DNA from: Phallus indusiatus
Lineage: Eukaryota; Basidiomycota; Agaricomycetes; Phallales; Phallaceae
NCBI GenBank assembly: GCA_027605045.1
Contig: JAQFWX010000115.1
Location: forward strand, 1 to 64,000
Reading direction: 5' to 3'
Length of the DNA: 64,000 nucleotides
Below, in pieces: positions 10,724 through 23,879 of this stretch; positions within the stretch are counted from its first letter, which is position 1, and each line of letters starts with the position of its first letter. The notes under the pieces were generated by a model. It was not told where the DNA came from. It did not search any database and worked only from the letters and a program-made list of their open reading frames with translations. The position numbers and the translations under genes were made by a program.

Positions 10724-12492
10724 TTACTGTCGGCGATACCGTTGCTTAGGGAATTCCAACGGTATTTTAAGAATACACCGTTTTGGTTCGTTGGCTGATG
10801 CAGACCCTAGTCCTCGACGCGCGCGTTCTGCGGTACTCAGCGCCTCAACGGTACACCCTTAGTCCATTGATAAGAAAAAAAACGCATTAAAATAGGCTCG
10901 ATCGAAAGCTTACCGAGCTGTTTAAAATACTTGGTCACGCTTGTGGAAAAAAAAATCTATTAAACTTGGCTGCGATTACCACAGGGCTAGTAAAACGTGC
11001 ATACCTTGCATAATTAAGGCTTAGATCTGAGGCCAGAATAGTTGGATCTGTCGCATATTTGTCTAATCGTAGGCACAGTGCGAACATGTACGTCAGTAAC
11101 CGTGTTCTGGACTCGTTGGTCATTTCCGGACTAATTGGCAAAAAACCCGAGACAAAATTAAATCATCTAAAGACGTCCAACGCGCCGTGCCGATAGGATA
11201 AACTCACCCTGTTCCATTTCGACTTTTTTCGGTGAACCGCTCCAACAATCCGTCAATGATCTCGTTTGGTACATAAGGCATTCGTTTTTGAAGCAGCTCT
11301 CGATCTCTGTACATGTTCACCGCCCTGAATAAGAACATACAAGAAATGAAGTAGAGAATTTTCCTGTCGCCGGTTTAACAATGAGCAAATGAAAGAATTT
11401 TTTTTTTGTTATGCGCTTACAGGTTGAGTTTGTGGGGCTTGCGACCTTTAAATTCTGAGGCGAGATGAGTATTGATCCACTGAGATCGCTGATATGGTAG
11501 ACATGATGGCCTCGCTTCTTCAGGTGTACTCAACATACGAGATACGTCAATAGAATCCAATTCCGCCTCAGGGACTATGTCATGCAAGGCGTATACCTGT
11601 AATCCAATGAATTCAGTCTATACGGCTCGGAGATGAAAGAAAGTACGTGCCTGGTCTGGCGACGATGCTTGAGCATTATGATGGGGGATTGGACGGTTTT
11701 CATCTGCGAGTACCACGGCTTCCTCTGTATGATAAAACTCATGTGTTAATTTTTTGTCGTCACGTTAGTTTGTTTTGACTCAAAAAGACTGACCCCGAGA
11801 CGGCAATGTAACAGTGCTGGCTTCAATACTTCCTTGTATATGTCCGATGACATTCTCCATTGCAGAAACATCGACTTTATTGCGTTCCATAGCTTTGATA
11901 GCTTGTTTTGCCTTCTTGGAACCAAACGCTTCACCCAGATCGTTCTTCGCAAGCATTCGTTCTTCATGTGTGGTTCTTGCAAGAGACTCCAAAGATTTGA
12001 CAGCTTTAACATCCCGCGATAAAACATGTAGCGGAGCATTGCGGAGTAATATTTTATTGCTCTTCTTATCTTTTATACCTAACAAATACCTGGATAAAAG
12101 GGGATTAAACATGCCTTAAAAAGACGGTTGAGATGCTGCCTACTGCGAACCAGGCTTATGATCAAAGCTCCCTGTAAACAAATCAATCGCACTCGTTTCG
12201 CCAGCAATAATGCCGTTCTCGGTCTCAAAGCCTTTGTGAGCTGAGTCTTCAGATATATTTGATGGTTTATAATAAAATTTGAAGGGCGTGGATTTTGCTG
12301 GCTCGATTGCCGGAAATGTAACTATATTTGAGCAGCAGTTAGAGAATTCACATGCAAAGAACAAAATAAACGAAAAGGTAACAAACCGACTACGGGCCCG
12401 ACACCCGCTGAGCCATCTGATACTATTAATGTGTCTTTGGATCTGTTTTCGTCTCGTTTACGCTTTTTGTTGGATTGGGACATGTCGGCCAT
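10724..12492 (-). CDS. RPA49: RNA polymerase I subunit A49
   Basis: Nine exons on the minus strand: 12387-12492, 12144-12321, 11794-12089, 11651-11724, 11421-11596, 11208-11324, 11005-11130, 10914-10939, 10724-10857, giving 410 residues. The order of blocks fits Rpa49: a basic N terminus (NKKRKRDEN), a dimerisation region, a linker with MLAKNDLGEAFGSKKAKQAI, and a winged-helix C-terminal domain ending LKIPLEFPKQRYRR. It forms the TFIIF-like A49-A34.5 subcomplex of Pol I in the nucleolus. Intron 4 appears to use a GC donor (11650-11649). The start is the first of two nearby ATGs (12492, 12483). It is divergent from SET2. Confidence 0.88.
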
Positions 12493-12812
12493 GGACCAAG
12501 GAAGAGAGAGAAGACGCGCTGTTACTCCGACTGGTCTTGCACTTGACAACTTAACCTCCCGATCCTTTCAGGGTATATAGATTTTTGGTAAGCAGTCTTT
12601 TGTGCGTTGTGTTTTGCTCAATGAACTAATAATAACGTTTTCATTGTGCTTTTTTCAAACAAACATCCAAATGGCGGTCACACTAATAGTAGTTCTTCCT
12701 ATACCGAACCCTTGTCGGTTCGAACTGAACTTCAGACTTGACCCGCCTTCCGGAACTACTTTGGACTGCACAACTTCTGTGTTGACCGGCTGCATAAGAT
12801 CAATCTGTTACT
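12493..12812. promoter_or_regulatory. Shared divergent promoter region RPA49/SET2
   Basis: About 320 bp between two divergent starts. No TATA box is obvious. Short ORFs on the plus strand (12602 onward) have no coding character. Confidence 0.5.
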
Positions 12813-15782
12813 ATGCATGATGTCGTTTCCAAAGTTAAACAAGATCCAGAACGGACAAGTCCGCCATTGTCGTCGTTAGACTCTGTCTCGACGCCCTCTA
12901 CTACACCCACGCCCCGTCCTTCTGGTGGGCCACAGCTCATTGGCCACTTGATGAAAGCCGAGGAAGCAGCAATGAAGACATTTACACAAATATTTGATAA
13001 TATTTACCAGTATAAGACGTTAGGTCTTTCTAGACAAGCCGACGAAGGCTTTACGTGTGATTGCACATATGAGCCAGGTTAGACTCTCCCTTCACTCACC
13101 TACCTACTCTAGCCTTCTCTGTCTCTATGTCAAAGTTATTAATTCGCCTTTATAATAGGCATAGACGCACCCTATATAGCTTGTGGGGAGGGATCGGACT
13201 GTATAAATAGGTTGACACAGGTCGAGTGTTTGGAGGACGACTGTCATTGTCGGTCGTTTTGTCAGAATCAACGGTATACAATTATTTTTATCGATGCACT
13301 CATGGAATTTTTCTCACTTTCTTTTATTTTTCACGTGTACGAAAAGGTTTCAGCGGAAGGAATATGCTTCATTTAATATTGTGAAGACGGAGATGAAGGG
13401 GTTTGGGTTGCGGGCTGCTACAGACGTACCCAAGTGAGTTTACTGGTTCTATTCAAAAAAAAATCTCTAAATTTTTTATTTCATGATTCCAGAGACGCTT
13501 TCATATGTGAATATATCGGCGAAGTTGTCAGTCACCCATCGTTTGCCAAGCGCATGAGAGATTATGCTGCGGAGGGAATTCGACATTTCTATTTCATGAT
13601 GCTACAAAAGGATGAAGTAATAAATTGAGTAACCTACCAAGTCCCATGGCTAACGAATTTGCCCTTTAGTTTATCGATGCCACGAAGAAAGGGGGTGTTG
13701 GTCGGTTCATAAACCACAGTTGCAATCCAAATTGTTTCGTCGCAAAATGGACGGTAGGGAGGAAAGTCAGGATGGGAATTTTTTCCAAGCGGAAAATAGT
13801 GAAAGATGAAGAGTTGACGTTTAATTACAATGTTGATCGCTACGGGTGAGTTTATTGCTGGATGTATCTTAATCCTTCGGTTCATACGACTGACGACGAA
13901 ATGTAGTCATGACCCACAACCTTGTCATTGTGGAGAGCCTCAGTGTATCGGTGTAATTGGAGGCAAAACTCAAACTGATATCGCGGCCATGGATGACATA
14001 GTCCTGGATGGTAAGACAATAACGTTATGTATATTCCCCAAGAAGCTGACGCAGTTGCATTTGTAGCTCTCGGAATGACTGATGATGTTGAGTTATTAGG
14101 CTTGAAAGGCAACAAAAAGAGGAGAGGCAAAAAACTGGACGAAGATTTTACCGTGCGTTTCTTTAATATTGAATATTTGTGTCAAGCAAACTCATTGGTA
14201 TACCCTAGCCTGTTCTAAAACCGCTGGTGGAGAAAGATGTTGTCAAAGTTCTCCAGGCTTTTCGTCAGACTTCAAATCGAAAATTATTGACCAAACTGTT
14301 AACACGAATAAAGGTTTGTCGTGCGGGCTTCAAAGATTTGCTTCGTTGTACTTATTTATCTTCCAGATAACAGAGGATCAAGTTCCTTTACGACAGTTGA
14401 TGCGGCTTCGTGGTTTAAGTGCCATGACCACTATCCTTCGAGACTACATAACGGACGTGGATATCTCCACATCAGTATGAGTTTTTTTTTTCAAAATCGT
14501 CGCGTTTGTTTAATGTATGAGTTATAGATTATCGAGTCCCTATTTGCCTGGCCCTTAATCAGCCGGAATAAAATCGTGGACTCAAGGATTGAAGAGCCCT
14601 TACAGCGACTGAGCATGTCTGACAACGAAACTATTAAGAATTTAGCGGAGAAGGTACCATTTCTTCTCTTTGTTTCCTCATTAAATCCAATATCTTTATA
14701 GCTGTTGAAGCATTGGGAACCTCTTGAGTTATCCTACCGAATACCAAAACGTGTAGTCAAATCGGTATGTCAGACTTCACCAAATGCACGGGTTTTTATA
14801 ATTCCGGACAATTAAAATTGTTTTAGGAGGAAAATGACGACACAAAACCTGCTTTGCTCATCATGTCACCGGAGCCTCTTATTGAGGAGCGTCCACTCAA
14901 ACGAATACGCTTCGGCGAGCAAGACAACGCTACACTCACAATCAAACCCCTTGGGTTCACCACCACTACTTACACCGCTGCATTTCGTCATCCATCACCT
15001 GTCGTTGAATCCAGTATACCTGAATCTCGGTCAACAAAACCTACGAAGGCAGATATAGCGGCTATCATTGCATCTGCTACGACGACTGCAGCGAATATAG
15101 CTTCTACGAAGCCACCACTAGCTCCTGACAAGGAAAAGAAGGAGAGAGATCCGGGTGGACGTTCTAGTAGGCCGAAAGAATCTTCATCACGGCCAAAAGC
15201 AACGAAGGAGCAACGGCTACTGAAGCTTATTGGACCTATTGTTGTCAAGTGCATGTCGAAATACCAATCTCAGCTCGAGCATAATACGTTCAAGAAACAA
15301 GCTAAGAAGGTATGAAAAATGAAAATCTCTTAACGTTAGGGGCAAAATCTGATGTTTCACTAACTTGTTAGCTCACGCATTTGATTGCTGAGAAAGAAAA
15401 GAAATCTTCAAGCTATGAAAAATCCAAATATGACTCCTTGTCAGACGAAAAATCGGAAAAAATCAAAAAGTTTGTAAAGGAGTATGTAAACAAACTCATC
15501 AAACGGAAAGGAAAATCGAAGGAATCCTCCACTTTGACTCCCGAGACGCAAGGATTATCGGTAAAGAAAGATGAAGATGAGCTACCGGACCCACTGGAAA
15601 GTTCAGCTATGGATGAGCTTATGATGGATGATCATGGCGACGACGACGATATTTCAGTCGCGGATCAAGATGAACCTGATGAGGACGGAGATGGAGACGA
15701 TTTAAACTCATGGGGAACAAATGGGCAACTTTCGATAAATGCAGATGCCTCTCGTGCGACTGAAATCCAACTTTCACAGTGA
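12813..15782 (+). CDS. SET2: Histone H3 lysine-36 methyltransferase Set2
   Basis: Thirteen exons: 12813-13077, 13159-13273, 13347-13433, 13493-13616, 13670-13845, 13907-14010, 14067-14152, 14209-14313, 14367-14474, 14528-14653, 14702-14764, 14827-15309, 15372-15782, giving 750 residues. Domains run in order: a Cys-rich AWS segment ([19 protein letters not shown]), SET ([30 protein letters not shown] at about 209-219), post-SET ([10 protein letters not shown]), a middle helical region, and a C-terminal SRI domain ([20 protein letters not shown]) that binds the phosphorylated Pol II tail. This is the co-transcriptional H3K36 methylase. The tail after the SRI is acidic. Confidence 0.96.
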
Positions 15783-16924
15783 CTGGGACAGCTATGTAAC
15801 AGCTATTTTTATTATTTTTTCCCAAGCTCTCATATATCAGCTGAAAGCCAATCACGCTAAACGTATTTTCACTTTGAATTTGTTGTGTCATTGACCGTCA
15901 GTACTATTATACCACATAAAAGAATCCTGGAGGAGGTGTTTTGTTTAGGTAGTTAAAACTAAAATATCATTTGTTTTGTGGAGTTTACTGAGCTGACTTT
16001 CAAAGATGAAAGAATACATTCCGTAGAGCTGCGCAATCAACGTCCATTGATACTAGTAATCGCAGGTGTTGGCCCTTACAACGGGGTTTGTGTTTTTTAT
16101 TTTGCGCCATTAGTTAGTATTGATCTCGCATCGAATAGAGAGTGGTTAGCAAGATGCCGATAAACACAAGGCTTGCCAATGTATGCCACTTCGGTGCTTT
16201 CGAAGTATAAACAAAGGCCATCGGCTTGAAGGTATTTCCATTTTTGCAAGGCAATGTTGAAACATTGATTTACGAGTGTCCTTGCAGTCGACAATATTTT
16301 AGGGGGACCCGTTAAACCGTATCTCCAGCATTTATAATATCCGGGATATGCTATGGCTCCCGTGGGGCAATGTGAATGAAGCTAAGTATAGGATGCGTGC
16401 GCATTCCTTTCCCGAAAGTCTCTGAAGAAAGGAAGTCCAAGTTATTCTCGTGGAGCTAGGAATGTTTCAACGATTGCTCCTGATTCCAGCAAACAACACC
16501 CTAAGGTGCAGTAAATTGATTGTCCATGAACTGCTAACGATGTAGACACCAACACTTGAAAAGTTTGAACTATCACGATCGTATTTTCCGAACTGAGATT
16601 TCTCTTCCAATGGTGTTCATATGTATGAAATCAAAACATTGTCTCAAAGATTATTGACATACCAATATATATTTCTGACGACATTCCCAACCGATTAAGA
16701 AATTGATCAGTGGCAGATGACATACCGCTTAGTGGCTTGTACGCGCTATGCCACTTGGTTATTGGCGCCTAATCGTGGGTTTGCGCAGATCCATCCATCC
16801 CATCGTCACTCGTCACGACGTTTTCTCTGCCCTTGACAACATTCTTACTTTTCTTTCTAGGCGTTTCGTATTGTTCAAAAACTACTTATCACATTAATAA
16901 GGCAATTACTGCCTCTTTGAATCC
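15783..16924. other. Long gene-free interval
   Basis: About 1.1 kb between SET2 and the Munc13-like gene. A minus-strand reading frame at about 16097-16360 has a fairly protein-like composition (GYYKCWRYGLTGPPK, LQADGLCLYFESTEVAYIG) but is broken by stops and matches no family I recognise; it may be a gene remnant. The last 150 bp are probably the promoter of the downstream gene. Confidence 0.4.
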
Positions 16925-19900
16925 ATGTCCAGGGCGAGCTTTGATAGTTTAGCCTCTGGTCGGTTGAGTCAAGTACGAATTACAGATGACGATGTCTACA
17001 AGTAAGCACCTTAAACTTCTGCGTCTGGAGAATCTCTCTGAATTCCTTATGACGTAGTTACACACTTCGTGTCTGGTATGCACCCTCTCTTCTGTCAGTA
17101 GTCCGCATCTGTTGATTATTGCGAATTTAGCTATCTCGCTTACCTGCTGCAGCCTAAGGCACAAGACGCTCCACCCACTACATCCAATGGAGAAGCAAAA
17201 GAATCCAAAGATCATCTGAAAAGCATCCAAAACTCGATATTTTCCTTTGCGGACTTAATTAAGGATGTTGGCCGAGATAATTCCAAAAGCTCAAAGTTTC
17301 CCGAGAAGCTAATAAAAATACTGGAGACAAGGATGCAAAACATTGCTATGGGGAGGGATCCTGCGTATGTTTTTACAGACGTCGTTTCTTATCTTTCACT
17401 GAATTATCAAAAAAGATATTCTGACCAATACATCCGACGAACAATCGCCATTTTTTACGGTTCTTTCAAAGACGATGCTTTCAAGAAGCAAATGAAAGAA
17501 AATCGCAAGATAGAGGAGTTAATTTTGATGTTTGCAACTTCTTCTACGAACGCTCTGAGGAAAGATCCTCAATTAGCGGATGATGGTTGGAAATTCGAGT
17601 TAAACAATCAAGTTGCCTATTTTATACGGATATTACAGGATTGCATAAAGAACCTCCACGCCTCTCCGGAGCTAACATCTCGTCTTGACATGTACGCTTC
17701 TAAGATTTCTCCACAATCACCTAGGACGTCTCTATATGATTCTCCTTCTCCCAAAGCTGGGGAACCGTCAACTCCGGCACCCAATATATCTGATATGGCA
17801 TTAGTGAAAATTGTCGGTGATCTCTTTGGAAAGAGTCAACAGGATGTTCAACGCGATATTAATGTGATTAGGAAAATTTGCACAGAAAAGGTAATTTATC
17901 ATACTCTAGAAAAAGGGATTCTTTTTAACGATCTCTTACAGGCTGGATTGTTGGATTTGAAAGTAGGCCGATTTTGGTCGTTTTTTAATTACGTCTAATG
18001 CTTTTTCCTTAGACATGTTTGAAGAACATAAATGCCGGTGTCGCGTTTCCTGGTCGAAGGGAGGATTTTGATACCGAATCCGCTTATCATTCATGGAAAA
18101 CCACCGAAACCACCCAACTGTCTCAGTTAATGGTGTTGATGATCCAGGTTAACCCCGAGCTTGCAAAATCTAATTCCAATGATTCAACTTCTGTATCGTC
18201 GCCGAACCCGCGTCCAGAGTCTTTATATTCGGTACAAGGAACTGGTGGTCCATCGTCATCTCGTCCCGGTTCTATCAGTAGTAGACATTCGGTCGGATTA
18301 GGATCAATGAATGTACTAGACTCTATGGTTGACACGGTCCGAGAAGATGATGAGATATCTGTGGGTCATAATTTCACATTTATTCCTTCAAACCCAAAGA
18401 AATACTACAAACGTCTCGTCGAACGGTGTGTTGAGGCCGACCTTGAAGCCATGGCGTCACTTCCGGAGGATCAAGAAGTTTCTCTGGGCATTTTATCCTC
18501 TCGACATTTGGAAGTTCTCAATGAATGTGCCTTACGATGGAGGATATCACATAGTTATCGTGTGACGTGCTTCCTTGATATTGTTCGTTATATGTATGAA
18601 CGCGAGGAAGTGCCTTTGGAGTGTATCCCCGAGGCTATGCAATTAGTTCAGAAAACTTTACAGGAAACAGACATTAATCGCTGGTCTAGAGCAGACGTAT
18701 GTGGAGGTTCTTTTTTTATACTGTCTTTCATTTTCTGACTACGTGTGCAGGCAGAATATTTATCAACCGTCTATAAAGCCGTCCTGGACTTTTTTTTAGG
18801 CGCTATCTATCATGCATTGGATAATTTATTTAATCTCAAACGCGACGACATTGCGCTTCCTCTCTCAATTGCCGAACAAATCTGTAACAGTCCCGTTTTC
18901 GATCACATGGGAGTGGATCTGAAGGCTCAGTTTGATATGTTGATTGATCGCGTACAAATTAACTCTGTCCATGAGTATACTGAGAGAAGTAATGAGATGA
19001 ACTCACAGCCTGGTGTCAACAGAGCACTCCCGCTGCTCTACATGACCGACGAACTGGAGAAAAGGGCGAAACTTTTAGATAAGCGTTTTCCCGAGCCTTT
19101 ACTTGGGTAAGTACAATGATATTCAAATTATTAGTCATCTGTTTCTTCTGATACATTTTCACAAGTAAACTGGATTTAGTATCTTTAGTTATTGAATGCC
19201 AAGTTCCACTGTTTCTGACGGACCTCGAAAACGCAAGAGCTCGATTATGGGAAGGCTCGAAGAACGAACCATCACCTGACGTACCTATTGAAGATATGTT
19301 TTCATTATATCGTCGGACGAAAGCAATTATAGCCATGTATACCGCTTTCTGCCCAAAGTGCGCAAGCCTTGTTTTATTAAGATGTACTGCTCTTAATTTA
19401 CTCTAGGAATCCTCCTCCTTCCTTTGAAATTCCTAACTTTTTTGAGCCCTATGTCCGAGTATGGTTAAGGCATACAGGGAAGACACTAAACGATGGGTAG
19501 AGAATGCTATTAAAGCGGACAACGTTAGTTGAATGTCGTCTTTCATGGGTTGCGCATGGTTAACATTCCCTAAATTAGTTCCAAGCAGAAGGCTCGGAAG
19601 GACATAGCTCGTCCATCATCGACTTATTTGACTCCCTTCGGAGTACTGTCAACTTTTTAATGGATTTGGAGTGGCCTGATGAATATCAGGAAGCGCGATT
19701 TTTCACTGCGTTAGCGAAGGTGAATGCTACTGACGCTTATTATGATCCCATGATTCTCATCTTCTTCAGATAATCAGCAAATGTTTAGAACTTTACTGTA
19801 ACACTATGGAAGATCTCTTCATGGAGGACTTGTATCAACATAGACCGGACCCACAGCCTCAAAAGCCTTCGGCCGCCTGGTTAGAAAAAGCTAAGCAAAC

Positions 19901-21805
19901 GATTCAAGGAGAGAAGAAAATCATTCCTTTTAATTTCACTCCCGAGGTAATAAAAACGATCTTTTGATGGGATAAATATTAACATTCATACCTTTCTAGT
20001 CCTGCGTTAAATTGAACAATATTGAGTCAGCACGTAACCTGCTAGATCAAATCTATGACACAATGCGGGCCGACAAAATATCAGCCATATTACTAGAGCA
20101 TGGACCGCCAGTTCCAGAGAAGAATGAGTCCGAAAGATTTCTGTTTACAATCAAGATCGTTATGGCAGAAGGTCTTGTTCCTTTGGATTCAAGTCCGTCG
20201 GCAAGATTAGACTCGTACGTGAAGATTACCGATCAAAACGCGGTTACACTTGGGAAAACACGAACAATTTATGAAACGAATGATCCACAGTGTATGCCTA
20301 TTCATTAGAATTGTTGTCCTTTTTATTGATAATGAGCCCAATCGTAGGGGATCAAACTATTGACCTTTCTGTGGATTCTCCTCTGTGGGTGATGGTTAGT
20401 GTTCGTGACCGTTCATTACTGGGAAAACACGATACCGTTGGTCGGGCGTATCTATGTCTGGATCCTCAAATATTTGGTGATTATCTCACCCATGACCTTT
20501 CTCTGGATCTTGATTCAGCTGGACGTGTTTTGGTTCGAGTCAGCATGGAAGGAGAAAAAGACGACATACATTTCTATTTTGGCCAAGCCTTCCGATCATT
20601 AAAACGTGCTGAAGCTGACATGATACGAGGTTTTATTGACAAGGTGGGGTGATATCCGAGTCGCTTATATTAAAACTAACCACGTATCTCTAGATGGGTC
20701 CTTTCATCTCGCAGTGTTTATCGAGGAACGCCTTGAAGTCTTTAGTGAAATCAACTGGAGTTTTAAGTGGATTGGATTATAATAAAGCACTCAATAGTCT
20801 GGATTATAATAAGGCTATCGGGGCTATTTATCGATCGTTTGGAAGCAACTCGAGCGATGTCCAGATCCCACTTCCTGAGCAAGAGAAGATAATAGACAAA
20901 CCGGCACCTAGGCAAAGACCTGAAGAACTAACGGATGTGGAAATTGAGCAAGCGATTTTACCTATTTTCGACTATTTCGATGCCAATCTACAAATTTTGA
21001 ACAACTCCCTAGGTGATAAGCCTAAAGAAGTTGTCATGGGTCGTGTATGGAAGGTTGTTCTCAGTGTTGTGGAAAACCTTCTCGTGCCGCCTTTGGCTGA
21101 CACACCTTCGGATCTGAAACCTCTATCTGACAAAGAGGTCGACATCGTTTTCAAATGGCTTAAGGTTCGTGGACTAGTCGCTGGAATTATGTCCATTGCT
21201 AACAAAAGGAGCAGTTCTTGCGAGATTATTTCCATGCTAATGGGGAAGGACCCATCCCACTTGAAACACTTCAAAATGCGAAGTATAGAGAAATTCTATC
21301 AATCCGTCTCTATTATGATTGGCATACGTGTGTTTTTTTTTGATTTTTAACGCATCATAACATATAAGTTTATTTATTTATCCTCAGAGATGCCCTGATG
21401 GAAGAATGCGTGCGGTTGATGCAACAACGACTGCGTGTCGCTCAACCAACCAAACGAGCCAAGTCTGTTTACGCTCTCAAAAATTTGGGTACTATTAGGG
21501 ATAAGAAGAAAGAGCGGAAAGAGGAAAAGGAAAAGGACGATACAAGTGGATCAGAAATAATTATGAGAATTCTACGTATGAGGTATGAAAAAAAAATTCC
21601 GCTATCAATTTTCCGTGGTCTGACCGTTGTGCGCATTTCAAGACCCGGAACTTCTGAGTTCATTGGTCAGCAGATGCAAATACTGGCACTGCAGGCCCAA
21701 GCGGATAGAGAGAAAAAGACGAAGAATGCTCGGCGTCAGCAGTCGAATCGACCATCTGCTCAACAGCCGGATATACCACCGATGCCGACAGCACACCCTG
21801 TCTGA
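16925..21805 (+). CDS. Munc13/Ync13-like C2-MHD protein with an apparent frameshift
   Basis: Fifteen exons: 16925-17001, 17058-17075, 17131-17890, 17942-17962, 18013-18696, 18751-19106, 19166-19357, 19407-19523, 19579-19719, 19770-19946, 20000-20291, 20348-20643, 20694-21164, 21215-21327, 21388-21805. About 1377 residues if one missing base in exon 8 is allowed. A MUN/MHD1 region is followed by a C2 domain (FTIKIVMAEGLVPLDSSPSA, DSYVKITD, DQTIDLSVDSPLWV) at about residues 880-1000 and an MHD2-like segment. Homologues prime secretory vesicles; fission yeast Ync13 acts in cytokinesis. Exons 2 and 4 are only 18 and 21 nt. The frame breaks at 19477-19479, after RVWLRHTG and before RWVENAIKAD. Confidence 0.8.
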
Positions 21806-22322
21806 ATGTAATGACACGCGAATTATATTTTTTATAATGTATTGATTTCCTTCTTTTTCCTTTCATCTTTTTCTTTTTGTTTGGTAGGAATATTCCCCTT
21901 TTAGGTAATGATACCATCAATTATTTCCCGGGATGGACTACGTGTATAATAGATTCTTAGTACTATGACAAGGACAATAAGTTATGCGTTAAGCGCCCGG
22001 CGCGATTGAATCCCATTGTCCCTTCTTCCTGTCAACTTACGCGGAATCATGCATGAGGAACAAGACAATAGACAAGTTTACAAAGCGGTGCTATATTGTT
22101 CTAAAAACGGTCCAATGTTGTATGTTTATATAAATTCCCGCATTTTTCACTACCCCCCCTTCACTGTAGAGCTTCTTCCCTCCCTCCCTTCCTTCCAGTT
22201 CCTACTCTTTTTTCTTCAAGTGTCTGCGACACTGAACCATATATTTCACAGTCTTTGACCCCCACACTGCATATCACTAAAATCTAAATCTCCATTTATA
22301 AATCTTATCTCACGACTCAGAA
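21806..22322. other. Intergenic region
   Basis: 3' flank of the Munc13-like gene and promoter of the small membrane protein gene. A pyrimidine-rich stretch at about 22160-22215 precedes the latter. No coding signal was seen. Confidence 0.5.
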
Positions 22323-23523
22323 ATGTTGCCTCCTCGTGGATAGTAAGCATGATCGACTCTCGGATTTAGCTATATATCTCATTTGGTTGCCTCTAGTCTA
22401 TTCATCATCCTTAATATCATTCGTGCTTTAAGCATCATTGGTCTTCTTCTCGTCTTTTCTTCAAATGGTACGCGCTATTCGCTTGGGAATATCTGATTCA
22501 TATGAGCTGATTGATTATTTCTCCTCTTTCATCTAGTTGTTGTTCTGGCCGATGACATCAAAGCCGTTAATCGATTCGTTGCAGAGGGATCGAACCATAT
22601 GGAAATGGTTGGTTCTAATGGAACTGTTGTTGACTGTGATTTAGACTACATCGAGTGCGTTTTTTACTTAACAGTTTTCTAATCGTATCATTGACATTTC
22701 TCTCTCCCACAGGGGCAGCACTGTTCCTAATCAACCTGCGGGTGTATTTTGGGCCGTTGTCAACCGCCTTCTCATTCTATTCCAAGTTGTGGTCTTGATT
22801 TTGTCCGAGATGAACTGGCCCCAAACTTTCTTTACCAACTATTTCCCAGTTCTGGGGAAGGACTTTGGGCTTGGAGCTTTGGGTATCTTCGAATGCTTGT
22901 ACGTGCTTTTCCTTGTTTGTATCGGGAAGGCGGACATTCATTGTATCTTTGCAGGATCGGCGCTGCTGTCCTTTCTCATCATGTCGAAACATTTGCTATG
23001 GTCTCTGCGTTCTTTTTATTCTCAGTCGGATGTGTAAACATCTTCATGGTATGAGAAATTTGAGTTTCTGGATTGATTGGTGCATTACTAATAATTATCG
23101 TAGGGTCTCTTGTTCCGCGGAAAGGGCAGATACAAGCGCTCCTTCACTGCTTGGAAAGAAAGCAAGCCCATTCTTCCTAGCGTTTCGGACATCACCCCTC
23201 CCACTATTATCTCGACTGGTAAAACATTGTTCTCAGGCCAACCTTCTGGTGTGTCTGAAATGGGCGAAAAGTCCAGGATGGGCTTCGGCCGTCAGCTTGA
23301 GAATTATGGATTTGGCACCAAAGGGGAAAAGGCCGCTGGTCTAAAAGGTCACTTTTTTTGTTCTTCTTTTGACTAAATATGTGTATGCTAACTGTACATG
23401 CCAGGTTTCTTGATTACCAAGCCTTTAGAGACTCTTCCACGATATGCTGCCAAGACTCACGAGACGGGTGAGACATCCCGCTCAGCTTCACCCACTTTCA
23501 CTTCCAGTGCAACGGCTGTATAA
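22323..23523 (+). CDS. Four-helix membrane protein, fungal DUF7598-like
   Basis: Seven exons: 22323-22342, 22397-22467, 22537-22654, 22713-22898, 22955-23048, 23104-23347, 23405-23523, giving 283 residues beginning MLPPRGYLFIILNIIRALSI. Four hydrophobic segments are visible: residues about 8-28, 73-100, 105-125 (around LGALGIFECLIGAAV) and 130-150 (MVSAFFLFSVGCVNIFM). A loop and a polar, Ser/Gly-rich cytosolic tail follow. It resembles an uncharacterised family of fungal membrane proteins that I remember as DUF7598; the function is unknown. The first exon is short, and the alternative acceptor at 22369 would leave an unusually small 27-nt intron, so 22396 is preferred. Confidence 0.75.
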
Positions 23524-23879
23524 AGATTTTACGACTCGACTCAGTTTTACGCCAGCGTCAGACAAACGTCGAGAAAAGGCATGGACCTTTCTTACGCTCT
23601 CTTATGGATATACGTGTCTTTTGACACGTGCAGTTGAGATTTCTATTGTACCATAGCTGTTGTAGCGTTAGTCTAGATAGAATACAAATTTATCTAATAA
23701 TCTCACCTTATGATGTGCTCTCAGTTGAAACAACAAGTTCTAGTGATTCGATGTTTCTGCATTCAACCACTGTCTATGAAAAAGTAGAGTGGAGTTTGAA
23801 GCTTGAACAGTGAATCAACGACTAGCCTAACAATGAACTGGAATCCGGGGGCTACATAGTCGTCCACAAAAGAGAACTT
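23524..23879. other. Intergenic region, nothing recognised
   Basis: AT-rich 3' flank of the membrane protein gene running into the cyclophilin pseudogene. No gene or repeat was seen. Confidence 0.5.

Noticed and set aside
19359..19448. An alternative acceptor at about 19447 after CCTAACTTTTTTGAG to avoid the Munc13-like frameshift
   Set aside because: It would remove the conserved segment FEIPNFFEPYVRVWL, which fits the family well.
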